64,000 nt of DNA, taken from contig NZ_AP026070.1 in the NCBI RefSeq assembly GCF_024363255.1, forward strand, positions 3,720,001 to 3,784,000. Reading direction: 5' to 3'. A model generated the notes under the pieces. That model ran no database searches. It saw only the letters and a program-made list of their open reading frames with translations, and was not told where the DNA came from. Source of the stretch: Shewanella sp. NFH-SH190041 (GTDB taxonomy: Bacteria > Pseudomonadota > Gammaproteobacteria > Enterobacterales > Shewanellaceae). Position numbers and translations under genes: made by a program. This document shows, piece by piece, positions 36,100-45,074 of the stretch; within the stretch, counting starts at the first letter, position 1, and each line of letters begins with the position of its first letter.

Positions 36100-38649
36100 A
36101 TGAAGCGGTTCAAAAAAACTTATAACAAATACAGCAGAGCATTGAAAAATACCCTTTTAATCTGCAGCTTAGCCATTACCCTACCTGTAATGGCAACACC
36201 TCCACAGCCACTTACGCATCAGCATATTGCTAATCATCAACCTTTCCCGGCTGAAGGTAGCGGTTGTTTAAGCTGTCATAATGGAATTGAGCCTATCCGT
36301 GATCCTCAGTCCAAAATGATGCAACAAATTTTCGCGAAAGGTCAGCAAGTCGGAGATCCTAATGGCTGTGTAGTTTGTCATGGCGGTAATCCAATCGAAA
36401 CAACGGATAAATCAAAAGCGCATAACGGTGCTCCTGAAGGTAATGCTCAGCGCTTTTTTACTCCCGTTCCTGGAGCGTTATCAGTAAATGACAATACCTG
36501 TGGTCTGTGTCATGAAGATCATACCTATAACGTACACAGATCAATAATGAATACCGATGCGGGTAAAATCAAAGCCATCACTTGGAGTTGGGGAATTGAT
36601 ACCGATACCCATCAACATAAATACGGTAATCACGAAACGGATGATCCGGATGGCCCTACCCCAAGATTCGGAACCGATATTTACAAAAACTATATGAAAG
36701 CATTGGCGGAAAAATTCCCCGATCAGTTCCCAACTCATTTAGATAAAATACCTGAAATTTCAGCTGCACAAGCCAAAGCTCAACCTCAATTAGCAGCATT
36801 TAATAAATTGCGTAACTGCAATAAATGTCATCTGGCAAATAAAGGAGCTCAAGACCGAGGTCATTTCAGGGGAGAAGGCTGCGCGGCTTGCCATATGCTC
36901 TATAGCAATGAAGGGTTCTATGAAGGTGATGATCAGGCAATAGATAAAAATAAGCCTGGTAAACCTATGGTTCATACCATGCAGGGTACTCGTAAAAGTA
37001 AATTAACCGTAAATGGCCAAACAGTATCCGGTATCCAAGTATCCACCTGCGCCTCTTGTCATGCCGCAGGGCGACGAATTGGTTTTGCTTATCAGGGAAT
37101 GATGGCGTTAGGCCATTCAGATGATCGAGGACCATTTGATGGTGAAGGGAAAGGTCAACAAACGAATGCTGGCTATACCTATAAATATATTCGTGACGAC
37201 GCCCACCATAGAGTAACGCAGGATGGTAAAGAAATCGGTGGCCTGTTATGCCAAGATTGCCACACGACCAATTCAATGCATGGCAATGGTAATATCGGTG
37301 CCACAACTCTAGCCACTATTGAGATTGAGTGCTCAGATTGTCACGGTACTCCCCAACAATATCCTTGGGAGCTCCCATTTGGATTCGGTGATGAATTTGG
37401 TCAACAACTGGATATGACCGCTGAAAGAGGATTAGCGGATAAACCAATGAAGGTCACCTCAGATTTTGCCACTGTTTACCCTAAACAGGATGGATATCTG
37501 TATTCAACCCGAGGGAATCCATTAGGCAATGTAGTAAAAGCAGGTAACGACGTTATCTTACATTCTGCTACAGGCAAAGATTTTACTGTACCTGTATTGA
37601 AACAGTTAGAGTTAGAAAATCGTTGGACCCATCCAGAAAAAGCCCGAGTCGCTATGGTTGGCGTAAGCAAACATATGGAAAGCCTAGAATGTTATGCCTG
37701 CCATGCTACTTGGGCAGCACAATATTATGGTGCTAAAGATGTCATTGATTTCCGTAAAAAAGGAATTGATTGGATTAAGTCCGCAGAAATTATCAATGCC
37801 GATGGTACAAGCGCAGACCATAACAGCAACCCGCCACAAGTTACTGGCGTAACCAGCAAATTCGATTACAGCCATATTCGTTGGGAACAACCCCCTCTTG
37901 GTATTAATGGGGAAGGTAGGGTATCCCCTTTAACCGGAGTCATTCAAACCATAGGCACTGTGATTGGTGCAGATGGTAAGCCACTCATGGTCAACAACCT
38001 AGCTAAAACACCATCTGGTACTGATGCTATGGAAATGGCGCCATTAAACCCACATACAGCCACCAAAGAGGCTCGACCCTGCATCGACTGCCATGGCAAT
38101 ACTAATGCTGCGGGTTATGGTATGGAAAAAGGCTTATTTGGCCAACAAGCAGATAAACCAATGTATGCTGATGCTGTGACTGCTGATGGTGCATTATTAA
38201 GCCGCCATAGTACGCCACAAATCCAAGCTATTCCGGCGTTGAAACATGATTTTTCACAGATCCTGGATGCTAATGGCAAACAGTTGATGACTGTGGATTC
38301 TCACTGGCCAGATTCCCAGCCGTTGACAGCAGCACAACGTGGCAAACTTGATCGTCAAGACACTTGTATAGCTTGCCATAAAGGCATGCCTAATATGCCA
38401 GATGGCTCACCTGCAATGACGATGCTGGGACATGTCGCGAAAGTATTGCACCTAAGCTTTGCTAATGGGGATGCACATGCTCACCTATTGGCAGAAAATA
38501 ATATTATCGTTGCCTGGTTCAAGTTTGTTGGTATTGCTTCGCTATTACTGCTGCCAATTCCAATCATCATTTATCTGATTTGGCGCCGCCGCATTAATAC
38601 CTATGTGAAAAAGATGCTGTTAGCAATTGCCGCTAAAATCAAATCCTAA
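36100..38649 (+). CDS. Undecaheme c-type cytochrome with C-terminal membrane anchor
   Basis: 849-residue periplasmic multiheme cytochrome. There are eleven CXXCH heme motifs, at about residues 55 (CLSCH), 90 (CVVCH), 134 (CGLCH), 240 (CNKCH), 260 (CAACH), 317 (CASCH), 384 (CQDCH), 411 (CSDCH), 531 (CYACH), 661 (CIDCH) and 755 (CIACH). A long basic signal peptide (~1-32, ending in LPVMA-TPP) precedes them. Near the C-terminus ~24 hydrophobic residues (~803-828) followed by WRRR form an inner-membrane anchor. The sparse hemes and large loops resemble enzymatic multiheme cytochromes rather than pure wires, but I recognise no characterised relative. Neighbours are pilins and the nap operon. Codon use looks more AT-rich than in the flanking genes. 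Confidence 0.9.
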   Translation: MKRFKKTYNKYSRALKNTLLICSLAITLPVMATPPQPLTHQHIANHQPFPAEGSGCLSCHNGIEPIRDPQSKMMQQIFAKGQQVGDPNGCVVCHGGNPIETTDKSKAHNGAPEGNAQRFFTPVPGALSVNDNTCGLCHEDHTYNVHRSIMNTDAGKIKAITWSWGIDTDTHQHKYGNHETDDPDGPTPRFGTDIYKNYMKALAEKFPDQFPTHLDKIPEISAAQAKAQPQLAAFNKLRNCNKCHLANKGAQDRGHFRGEGCAACHMLYSNEGFYEGDDQAIDKNKPGKPMVHTMQGTRKSKLTVNGQTVSGIQVSTCASCHAAGRRIGFAYQGMMALGHSDDRGPFDGEGKGQQTNAGYTYKYIRDDAHHRVTQDGKEIGGLLCQDCHTTNSMHGNGNIGATTLATIEIECSDCHGTPQQYPWELPFGFGDEFGQQLDMTAERGLADKPMKVTSDFATVYPKQDGYLYSTRGNPLGNVVKAGNDVILHSATGKDFTVPVLKQLELENRWTHPEKARVAMVGVSKHMESLECYACHATWAAQYYGAKDVIDFRKKGIDWIKSAEIINADGTSADHNSNPPQVTGVTSKFDYSHIRWEQPPLGINGEGRVSPLTGVIQTIGTVIGADGKPLMVNNLAKTPSGTDAMEMAPLNPHTATKEARPCIDCHGNTNAAGYGMEKGLFGQQADKPMYADAVTADGALLSRHSTPQIQAIPALKHDFSQILDANGKQLMTVDSHWPDSQPLTAAQRGKLDRQDTCIACHKGMPNMPDGSPAMTMLGHVAKVLHLSFANGDAHAHLLAENNIIVAWFKFVGIASLLLLPIPIIIYLIWRRRINTYVKKMLLAIAAKIKS

Positions 38650-38683
38650 TCGGTACGTATAAACCAAGCTAAATAAAATAATA

Positions 38684-38715
38684 AAAAAGGCGATGGATTT
38701 TTCCATCGCCTTTTT
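38684..38715. terminator. Bidirectional terminator between cytochrome and pilin 3
   Basis: AAAAAGGCGATGGA, loop TTTT, TCCATCGCCTTTTT; perfect 14 bp stem between convergent genes. Confidence 0.95.
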
Positions 38716-38734
38716 GTATTCAAAGCAGCATCAA

Positions 38735-39325
38735 TCAGCAACCAGACACTACCGCCCCTCCTTGCAAAGCAGTACTTCTGGTATAACCAGTTACAGGCTG
38801 CCCATCACTTCCAGTAGCTTGAAAATAATAAGCAAAACAGTTATCAGCGACTTTTTTCCCTTGTGGCAAATACACCACAAAGTGAGCTGGCGTTGGCGTC
38901 ACCCCCGCCTGAGTGACACTCCCAATATAGGCCGCACAAAACTCTTGTCCTGCAGGATCACAGACAGAATTGGCATTCATCTGCCCATTAGCAAACCATT
39001 TGGCATCAATATCAACTAATTGATATATCCCATCGCCTTGCGCTCTAGGCTTACCAAAAACTAATTGATCAACAACACCATTATCATCTATATCTATATT
39101 AAACCCACCTGAAAATAATGATTCAGGTGCTTTCAATTTAGCCTTAGCTAAAGTCATTTGTGTAACGGACTTGATTGATGCTTCAACGCCTCTCAGTGTT
39201 GCTGCATAGGCATCAGATTTAATATCAACAAATCTGGGAACTGCAACCACAGCTAAGATCCCCAAAATAATGATAACGACAACTAATTCTATTAATGTAA
39301 AACCTTTGCTGGGTGAAGGGCGCAT
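38735..39325 (-). CDS. MSHA-type pilin-like protein 3
   Basis: 196-residue prepilin with leader MRPSPSKG, cleaved before FTLIELVVVIIILGILAVVA. It is longer and less like the two pilins at 34-35.5 kb than they are to each other, with four or more cysteines including a pair in CDPAGQEFC and a terminal GC, and IDIDDNGVVDQLVFG, a calcium-loop-like stretch. The frame is open to 39376; the ATG at 39325 with AAGGA upstream is chosen. It is convergent with the cytochrome. Such pilins sit near the nap genes in other Shewanella, from memory. Confidence 0.88.
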   Translation of the reverse strand: MRPSPSKGFTLIELVVVIIILGILAVVAVPRFVDIKSDAYAATLRGVEASIKSVTQMTLAKAKLKAPESLFSGGFNIDIDDNGVVDQLVFGKPRAQGDGIYQLVDIDAKWFANGQMNANSVCDPAGQEFCAAYIGSVTQAGVTPTPAHFVVYLPQGKKVADNCFAYYFQATGSDGQPVTGYTRSTALQGGAVVSGC

Positions 39326-39777
39326 TGTTAATCCTTTTACTGAGGCTGTGGCACTCACCACCGGAAAGCAGCACAAATCACTTTACTAGCCAACCCGGTG
39401 ACATTTGTAACTTAAGTGTTAATTATTTTTAGCACATAACCTCTGTAGCAACAAGAATCTGATCCGATATCGCCTTCTCGCGAAAATGATTATTCATACA
39501 TATATGACTAATAACGAGTAGCTCACTAACGAACACCCACCCAAATAAAGAGGCGATTCCCCAATATTTACTGAATACACAATATTCAAAATCGCTAATA
39601 AATTGTTGATTTTTTAAAGTTTGATGGTTGTCACGGTGAAAAATATGATCCCTATCAACAAAGCCAATAATTACCACCACTGAGGTATACCCTCACATTC
39701 CACTCACCCTTAATACTCGTGGCTAATTTCTTTACCCATGGCAAAACATGGGATCACCGTGCACAACAGGATGCCTT
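39326..39777. other. Divergent intergenic region between pilin 3 and napD
   Basis: About 450 bases. It contains an FNR/EtrA-like box at 39645-39658 and a small CCATG/CATGG inverted repeat near 39737-39753, in front of napD. A GTG-started 83-codon frame on the minus strand (39429-39680) is not supported. Confidence 0.5.
39645..39658. promoter_or_regulatory. FNR/EtrA-like box upstream of napD
   Basis: ATGATCCCTATCAA matches TTGAT-N4-ATCAA at nine of ten conserved positions. It is 120 bases before the napD start. EtrA, the Shewanella FNR homologue, is known to control nitrate reduction genes. Confidence 0.65.
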
Positions 39778-40032
39778 ATGCCAGTCGAGTACCACATCAC
39801 TAGCTTAGTACTGCATATTCGCCCAGCTCATACCATTGCGGTCACGCAGCAACTCAGCCAAATTCCTGGCGCTGAAATTCATCATCAAAGCCAAGATGGA
39901 AAACTGATCGTCACCTTAGAAGCCGACAAGCAAAGTGCACTGCTGCAGAGCATAGAACAAATACAGGCGATGCCAGAGGTTCTCAGTAGCAGCCTGGTAT
40001 TCCATCAAGTTGAAGCAATAACAGAAGAGTGA
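39778..40032 (+). CDS. napD: NapD, NapA-specific chaperone
   Basis: 84-residue cytoplasmic chaperone that binds the Tat signal of NapA and delays export until the cofactor is inserted. The N-terminal [12 protein letters not shown] and central [19 protein letters not shown] match NapD. The frame is open from 39748, but the ATG at 39778 gives the family start. First gene of the napDAGHB operon; napA follows after 7 bases. Confidence 0.9.
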   Translation: MPVEYHITSLVLHIRPAHTIAVTQQLSQIPGAEIHHQSQDGKLIVTLEADKQSALLQSIEQIQAMPEVLSSSLVFHQVEAITEE

Positions 40033-40039
40033 GAACAGT

Positions 40040-42535
40040 ATGAGCATCAGTCGTCGTGAATTTATCAAGGCCAATGCTGCTGTGGCAGCCGCTACCGCCG
40101 CAGGATTAGTGTTACCAGTAAAAATAGTGGCCGCGGCAGAGCAAGGTGAACAGGGGATTCATTGGGATAAAGCGCCATGTCGCTTTTGTGGAGTTGGTTG
40201 CTCGGTATTAGTTGGCACGCGAGATGGCAAAGTGGTGGCGACAAAGGGCGATCCTGACAGCCCGGTGAACCGAGGACTGAACTGTATCAAAGGCTATTTT
40301 CTGTCCAAGATCATGTACGGCAAAGACAGATTAGATACACCGCTACTGCGAATGAAAAATGGCCAATATGACAAAGAGGGGGAATTCACCCCCATTAGTT
40401 GGCATGCCGCCTTTGATATTATGGCTGACAAATGGAAGCAAACACTACGCAGTAAGGGACCAACGGCCATTGGTATGTTCGGCTCAGGCCAATGGACTAT
40501 TTGGGAAGGTTATGCTGCTGCCAAACTCTTTAAGGCAGGATTTCGCAGCAACAATATCGATCCCAACGCTCGCCACTGCATGGCATCAGCTGTGGTCGGT
40601 TTTATGCGGACCTTTGGCATGGATGAGCCGATGGGCTGCTATGACGATATTGAAGCCACTGACAATTTTGTCCTCTGGGGTGCCAATATGGCAGAAATGC
40701 ATCCTATTCTCTGGGCACGATTAACAGACCGGCGACTAAATCATCCAGGCTGTAAAGTGCATGTTTTATCGACCTTTGAAAACCGCAGTTTTGAACTGGC
40801 CGATAATCCGATTATCTTCCGCCCGCAATCCGACTTGGTGATTCTGAATTATATTGCAAACCACATTATTACCAGCGGGGCGATCAACAAAGATTTTGTT
40901 AATCAACACACCAAATTTGCCCTCGGGGTCGATGATATCGGCTATGGTCTGCGACCAGAACACCCGTTAGAGCAAAAAGCCAAAAACCCGGGAAATGGTA
41001 AATTCAGTGAAATCAGCTTAGCGGAATATGCTGAGTTTCTAAAACCTTACACCTTGGATTACGCCGTCAAAATGAGCGGTGTCCCGGCAGACAAACTGGA
41101 AACGCTAGCCAAAATCTATGCCGATCCGCAAGCGAAAGTCATGAGTCTATGGACCATGGGTATCAATCAGCATACCCGTGGAGTGTGGGCCAATAATATG
41201 CTGTATAACCTGCATCTGTTAACCGGCAAAATCGCCACGCCAGGTAACAGCCCCTTCTCCCTCACCGGTCAGCCATCCGCTTGTGGCACCGCACGTGAAG
41301 TGGGTACGTTTGCCCATCGCCTACCGGCAGATATGGTGGTCGCTAACCCGAAACACCGTGAGTTTGCAGAGCAAGTGTGGCAATTACCATCCGGCACCAT
41401 TCCAGCTAAACCCGGCTATCACGCGGTACTCCAAAGTCGCATGCTGAAAGATGGCAAACTAAATTGTTACTGGACCATGTGTACCAACAATATGCAGGCC
41501 GGCCCCAATATCAATGATGAAATCTACCCAGGATTTCGCCACCCAGATAACTTTATCGTGGTATCCGATCCTTATCCTACGGTTACAGCCGTATCAGCTG
41601 ATCTAATCTTGCCAACCGCCATGTGGGTTGAAAAAGAAGGCGCCTATGGTAATGCCGAGCGCCGTACCCATATGTGGCACCAACAGGTCAGCGCACCAGG
41701 AGGCGCTAAGTCGGATCTCTGGCAGCTAATGGAGTTCTCTAAACGTTTCAAAGTCAATGAAGTTTGGCCCGCAGAGCTTATCGCCAAGCAGCCACAATAC
41801 GCAGATAAAACTTTATATGATGTGCTATTTGCCAATGGGGTGATAGACCGTTTTCCGGCTTCTGAATGTCAGAGCGCGCTGAATGATGAAGCGCAGCATT
41901 TTGGTTACTACGTACAAAAGGGACTATTTGAAGAGTACGCCCGCTTTGGCCGGGGTAAAGGGCATGATTTAGCTGACTTTGATCGTTACCACCTCACCCG
42001 GGGACTACGCTGGCCGGTTGTCAATGGAAAAGAAACCCTGCGCCGTTATGCTGAAGGAGCTGATCCCTATGTTAAGCCCGGCCAAGGGTTCCACTTCTAC
42101 GGTAAACCCGATGGCAAAGCCATTATTTTTGCCCTGCCTTATGAGCCGGCAGCTGAAGAGCCTAATGCTGAATACGATTTATGGATGAGTACCGGTCGCG
42201 TACTGGAACACTGGCATACTGGCACCATGACCGCCCGGGTGCCTGAGCTACACAGAGCCTACCCTGATGCCCAAATCTTTATGCATCCTGCGGATGCTGC
42301 CAGCCGCGGCTTAAAACGCGGGGATGAAGTCATTGTTGCCTCACCGCGAGGAGAAGTCCGTACCCGGGTAGAAACCCATGGCCGAAATAAGCCCCCTCAA
42401 GGGGTGGTATTTATGCCATTTTTTGATGCCAGACAACTGGTCAATAAACTGATATTAGATGCCACTGATCCCTTATCGAAAGAGACCGATTTCAAAAAAT
42501 GTCCGGTCAAAGTGACAAAAGCGGTCAAGGTGTAA
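40040..42535 (+). CDS. napA: NapA, periplasmic nitrate reductase catalytic subunit
   Basis: 831-residue molybdoenzyme reducing nitrate to nitrite in the periplasm. A Tat signal ([11 protein letters not shown]) is followed by the [4Fe-4S] ligands Cys47, Cys50, Cys54 and Cys82 ([12 protein letters not shown]). The Mo ligand is Cys180 in [12 protein letters not shown]. Later MGD-binding segments [14 protein letters not shown] and [16 protein letters not shown], and the C-terminal [16 protein letters not shown], are all typical. Length matches the family (~828). AGTGAGAACAG precedes the start. Confidence 0.97.
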   Translation: MSISRREFIKANAAVAAATAAGLVLPVKIVAAAEQGEQGIHWDKAPCRFCGVGCSVLVGTRDGKVVATKGDPDSPVNRGLNCIKGYFLSKIMYGKDRLDTPLLRMKNGQYDKEGEFTPISWHAAFDIMADKWKQTLRSKGPTAIGMFGSGQWTIWEGYAAAKLFKAGFRSNNIDPNARHCMASAVVGFMRTFGMDEPMGCYDDIEATDNFVLWGANMAEMHPILWARLTDRRLNHPGCKVHVLSTFENRSFELADNPIIFRPQSDLVILNYIANHIITSGAINKDFVNQHTKFALGVDDIGYGLRPEHPLEQKAKNPGNGKFSEISLAEYAEFLKPYTLDYAVKMSGVPADKLETLAKIYADPQAKVMSLWTMGINQHTRGVWANNMLYNLHLLTGKIATPGNSPFSLTGQPSACGTAREVGTFAHRLPADMVVANPKHREFAEQVWQLPSGTIPAKPGYHAVLQSRMLKDGKLNCYWTMCTNNMQAGPNINDEIYPGFRHPDNFIVVSDPYPTVTAVSADLILPTAMWVEKEGAYGNAERRTHMWHQQVSAPGGAKSDLWQLMEFSKRFKVNEVWPAELIAKQPQYADKTLYDVLFANGVIDRFPASECQSALNDEAQHFGYYVQKGLFEEYARFGRGKGHDLADFDRYHLTRGLRWPVVNGKETLRRYAEGADPYVKPGQGFHFYGKPDGKAIIFALPYEPAAEEPNAEYDLWMSTGRVLEHWHTGTMTARVPELHRAYPDAQIFMHPADAASRGLKRGDEVIVASPRGEVRTRVETHGRNKPPQGVVFMPFFDARQLVNKLILDATDPLSKETDFKKCPVKVTKAVKV

Positions 42536-42550
42536 TAAAGGCATCGCACA

Positions 42551-43288
42551 GTGGAAAAACAAGCAACTTCTCCCAAACTCACGCCAAACCAAATCAACCG
42601 CCGTCGCTTTCTGGCAACGGCGGCATCGGCTGGCGGGGTGATGACACTGACAGGGCTAGGATTAACGACGCTAGCCCAGACAAATGCCCAAACTGAACCA
42701 CAAGCACTGCGCCCACCGGGCGCGGTGCCTGAAAGCGAATTTTTATCAGCCTGCGTTCGCTGTGGGTTATGTGTTAATGCCTGTCGCTGGGGCACCTTAT
42801 CGTTAGCAAGATGGTTTGATGGCGTCGCGACCGGTACCCCTTTTTTTACCGCCCGGCAGATACCCTGCGAAATGTGCGAGGACATTCCTTGTGTTCGCAC
42901 CTGTCCGTCTGGCGCACTGGATTGTTTAATGTTGGATATTGCCGACGCCCAAATGGGAACGGCGGTATTGGTTGACCCGCAACATTGTCTTAATTTTCGG
43001 GGATTGCGGTGCGATGTCTGCTATCGCGTTTGCCCGCTAATTGATGACGCCATTACCTTGGAGCGACAACATAACAGTCGCAGCGGTCATCATGCTGAAT
43101 TTATCCCCAGAATTAATCCTGACGCCTGTACCGGATGCGGTAAATGTGAACATGCCTGTGTCTTGGAACAACCGGCAATTAAAGTGCTACCGGTCGCTTT
43201 AGCCGCCGGCAAAGCAGCCAGCCATGACACCTACCAAGATACAGAGTCAACCACGTTGGAGATGCTTAACGGAAGGTTCAAGCCATGA
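42551..43288 (+). CDS. napG: NapG, periplasmic ferredoxin-type quinol dehydrogenase subunit
   Basis: 245-residue Fe-S protein with a Tat signal (NRRRFLATAASAGG) and four cysteine clusters for [4Fe-4S] centres: CVRCGLCVNAC, CEMCEDIPCVRTCP, CDVCYRVCP and CTGCGKCEHAC. With NapH it passes electrons from quinol towards NapAB. The start is GTG at 42551 with AAAGG upstream. It overlaps napH by 4 bases. Confidence 0.94.
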   Translation: MEKQATSPKLTPNQINRRRFLATAASAGGVMTLTGLGLTTLAQTNAQTEPQALRPPGAVPESEFLSACVRCGLCVNACRWGTLSLARWFDGVATGTPFFTARQIPCEMCEDIPCVRTCPSGALDCLMLDIADAQMGTAVLVDPQHCLNFRGLRCDVCYRVCPLIDDAITLERQHNSRSGHHAEFIPRINPDACTGCGKCEHACVLEQPAIKVLPVALAAGKAASHDTYQDTESTTLEMLNGRFKP

Positions 43289-44196
43289 TGTCATCAGCCA
43301 ATCCACAGCCATCAATATGGCGCAAACACCGTTTTTTACTGCTACGCCGACTCAGTCAACTTTTGGTGCTACTGACCTTTGTTGCCGGTCCAATAACAGG
43401 GTATCAGATCCTGAATGGTAATCTCTCCGCCAGCCAACTGTTTGACAGTATACCGCTGTCCGATCCGCTACTGACTCTACAGGTGTTACTTAGCGGTCAT
43501 CTGCCGGAATTCAGTTTGCTATTGGGGGCGCTCATTATTGGGGGCTTTTATACCCTGTTTGGCGGACGCAGTTTTTGTAGTTGGGTGTGTCCGGTTAGTC
43601 TGATTACCGATGCGGCCGCCTGGCTGCGCCGCAAACTACATCTACCTCGGCTACCTGTATTACCTAGATACCTGAAATATGCCCTGCTGGCCCTGGTATT
43701 ACTGCTCCCCCCATTAACGGGCCTCTTAGTGTGGGAGTGGGTCAATCCCGTGCCACTCGTCTATCGGGAGCTGTTATTCGGTACGGGCAGCAGTTTATGG
43801 CTCCTGGTTGCCATTTTTTTATTAGATACTTTTATCAGTGAACGGGCATGGTGTGGGCACCTTTGCCCAACGGGTGCGTTATACCGTTTGTTAGGCAAAG
43901 CCAGTCCGCTTCGTCTAGCCGCTAAACAGCCACAAAGCTGCGATTTATGTATGGCTTGTTTTACTGTCTGCCCAGAACCTCAGGTGCTTAAGCCGGTATT
44001 AAGAGGTCATGAAATGAAACTCACCGCCACAGATTGCACTCTCTGTGGCCGCTGCATCGATGTTTGCAATCAAAATGTATTCAGTTTCCACAGTCGGCTG
44101 CAGTTAAGCCCAGCAACCACCTACAGTATCAACAGCCAACCGCAGACTGATACATCCCCCGACCGCGATCCCTCCCGGATGGAGAAACACCTATGA
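43285..44196 (+). CDS. napH: NapH, membrane polyferredoxin
   Basis: 303-residue inner-membrane Fe-S protein with about four membrane segments. It has two cytoplasmic-side CxxxCP motifs (CSWVCP and CGHLCP) and two [4Fe-4S] clusters near the C-terminus (CDLCMACFTVCPEP and CTLCGRCIDVC). With NapG it forms a quinol-oxidising module. It overlaps napG (ATGATG) and napB (4 bases), so translation is coupled. Confidence 0.94.
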   Translation: MMSSANPQPSIWRKHRFLLLRRLSQLLVLLTFVAGPITGYQILNGNLSASQLFDSIPLSDPLLTLQVLLSGHLPEFSLLLGALIIGGFYTLFGGRSFCSWVCPVSLITDAAAWLRRKLHLPRLPVLPRYLKYALLALVLLLPPLTGLLVWEWVNPVPLVYRELLFGTGSSLWLLVAIFLLDTFISERAWCGHLCPTGALYRLLGKASPLRLAAKQPQSCDLCMACFTVCPEPQVLKPVLRGHEMKLTATDCTLCGRCIDVCNQNVFSFHSRLQLSPATTYSINSQPQTDTSPDRDPSRMEKHL

Positions 44197-44612
44197 AAAA
44201 AGTCATCACGTTGACGCTTGTAACCCTAGCGTTAACCGCCTGTACAGGGCAATCAAGCCCTAATAACCACCAAGCGGTAAATATTCAGTCTTTAGCAGGT
44301 AATCAGCAGATCCCGGAAACCTCGCCGGCAGCCGCTATGGCTGAGTATCCCGCCAAAGGCCAAGCCATTGCGCCGACATTTATTGGCCAACCCCCATTAA
44401 TTCCCCATCGGGATTACAGTATTACCTTAAAACGTAATAGCTGCCTTAACTGCCATAACCCAACCCGGGCCAAACGCAGGCACACAACTGCCGTGCCATC
44501 ATCCCATCTACTGGCTGACGGTATCACACTCAAGGGCCAGAAATACTTCTGTAGTCAATGTCATGTGCCGCAGGCAAGCAATAAACAGGCACTGATCCCA
44601 TTACAAAATTGA
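44193..44612 (+). CDS. napB: NapB, diheme electron-transfer subunit with a lipobox
   Basis: 139-residue diheme c-type cytochrome that feeds electrons to NapA. Heme sites are CLNCH and CSQCH, and the axial-ligand region HRDYSITLKRNSC is conserved. Its signal sequence ends in LTAC followed by T, which is a perfect lipobox, so this NapB may be lipid-anchored, whereas NapB is usually described as soluble. Last gene of the operon; no napC or napF follows. Confidence 0.92.
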   Translation: MKKVITLTLVTLALTACTGQSSPNNHQAVNIQSLAGNQQIPETSPAAAMAEYPAKGQAIAPTFIGQPPLIPHRDYSITLKRNSCLNCHNPTRAKRRHTTAVPSSHLLADGITLKGQKYFCSQCHVPQASNKQALIPLQN

Positions 44613-44616
44613 GGGT

Positions 44617-44635
44617 AAATGCTTTGATAGCATTT
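44617..44635 (+). terminator. Weak hairpin after napB
   Basis: AAATGC / GCATTT with a 7-base loop right after the napB stop. Short and AT-rich, so a weak terminator at best. Confidence 0.35.
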
Positions 44636-44748
44636 CTGCTGTGGGACAAATAACACGTTAACTGCAGCAGAGATTGCTCTCGACGAGTTCGAATAAGCTA
44701 ACAGCGGGGGAAAATGAACAATAACAGCGCGGAGAATAGATAAAAAAA

Positions 44749-44771
44749 ACCCCGGTCAACGAATCCGGGGT
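44749..44771 (-). terminator. Terminator of the 55-residue gene
   Basis: ACCCCGG / CCGGGGT, 7 bp stem; on the minus strand a run of eight T follows. It lies about 45 bases past the stop of the small gene at 44816. Confidence 0.88.
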
Positions 44772-44815
44772 AAATGAGGCTATAAAAAGCTTCGCAATGT
44801 AACCAAATAGCGTGA

Positions 44816-44983
44816 TTAAGCCTTCTTTGCATCCGGCTCGACAGAACTCATCACCTCTGCCTGACTCAACTCAGTCTCTTTACTGTTTTGTGTCGTGAAA
44901 TCAATCTTGCTACGGGAACCAACTGCATCAGTTGACAGGGTGTCCCAGAAAGAGCTGACCCACAACCCTGAAAATGCTTTCAT
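44816..44983 (-). CDS. Small 55-residue protein, unknown
   Basis: An ATG at 44983 (minus strand) opens 55 codons to TAA at 44816. It is preceded by GGGGGA at a proper distance and followed by a strong terminator, so it looks like a genuine transcript. The protein starts MKAFSGLWVSSFWDTLS and is then polar and acidic (TELSQAEVMSSVEPDAKKA). There is no signal peptide, membrane segment or cofactor motif. I do not recognise a family. It is divergent from the LysR-type gene starting at 45075 and could be its target. Confidence 0.65.
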   Translation of the reverse strand: MKAFSGLWVSSFWDTLSTDAVGSRSKIDFTTQNSKETELSQAEVMSSVEPDAKKA

Positions 44984-45074
44984 ACAAATCCCCCGTTTTT
45001 CGATGCGGGCAGATTAATCCTTCTCCGTTTATTGGTAAAATGAATTAATTCCATAACGTCGATTCCTGTTTGGC

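Noticed and set aside
39429..39680. 83-codon frame on the minus strand between pilin 3 and napD
   Set aside because: GTG start without a ribosome site, poor amino acid composition, and it covers the FNR-like box and napD promoter.
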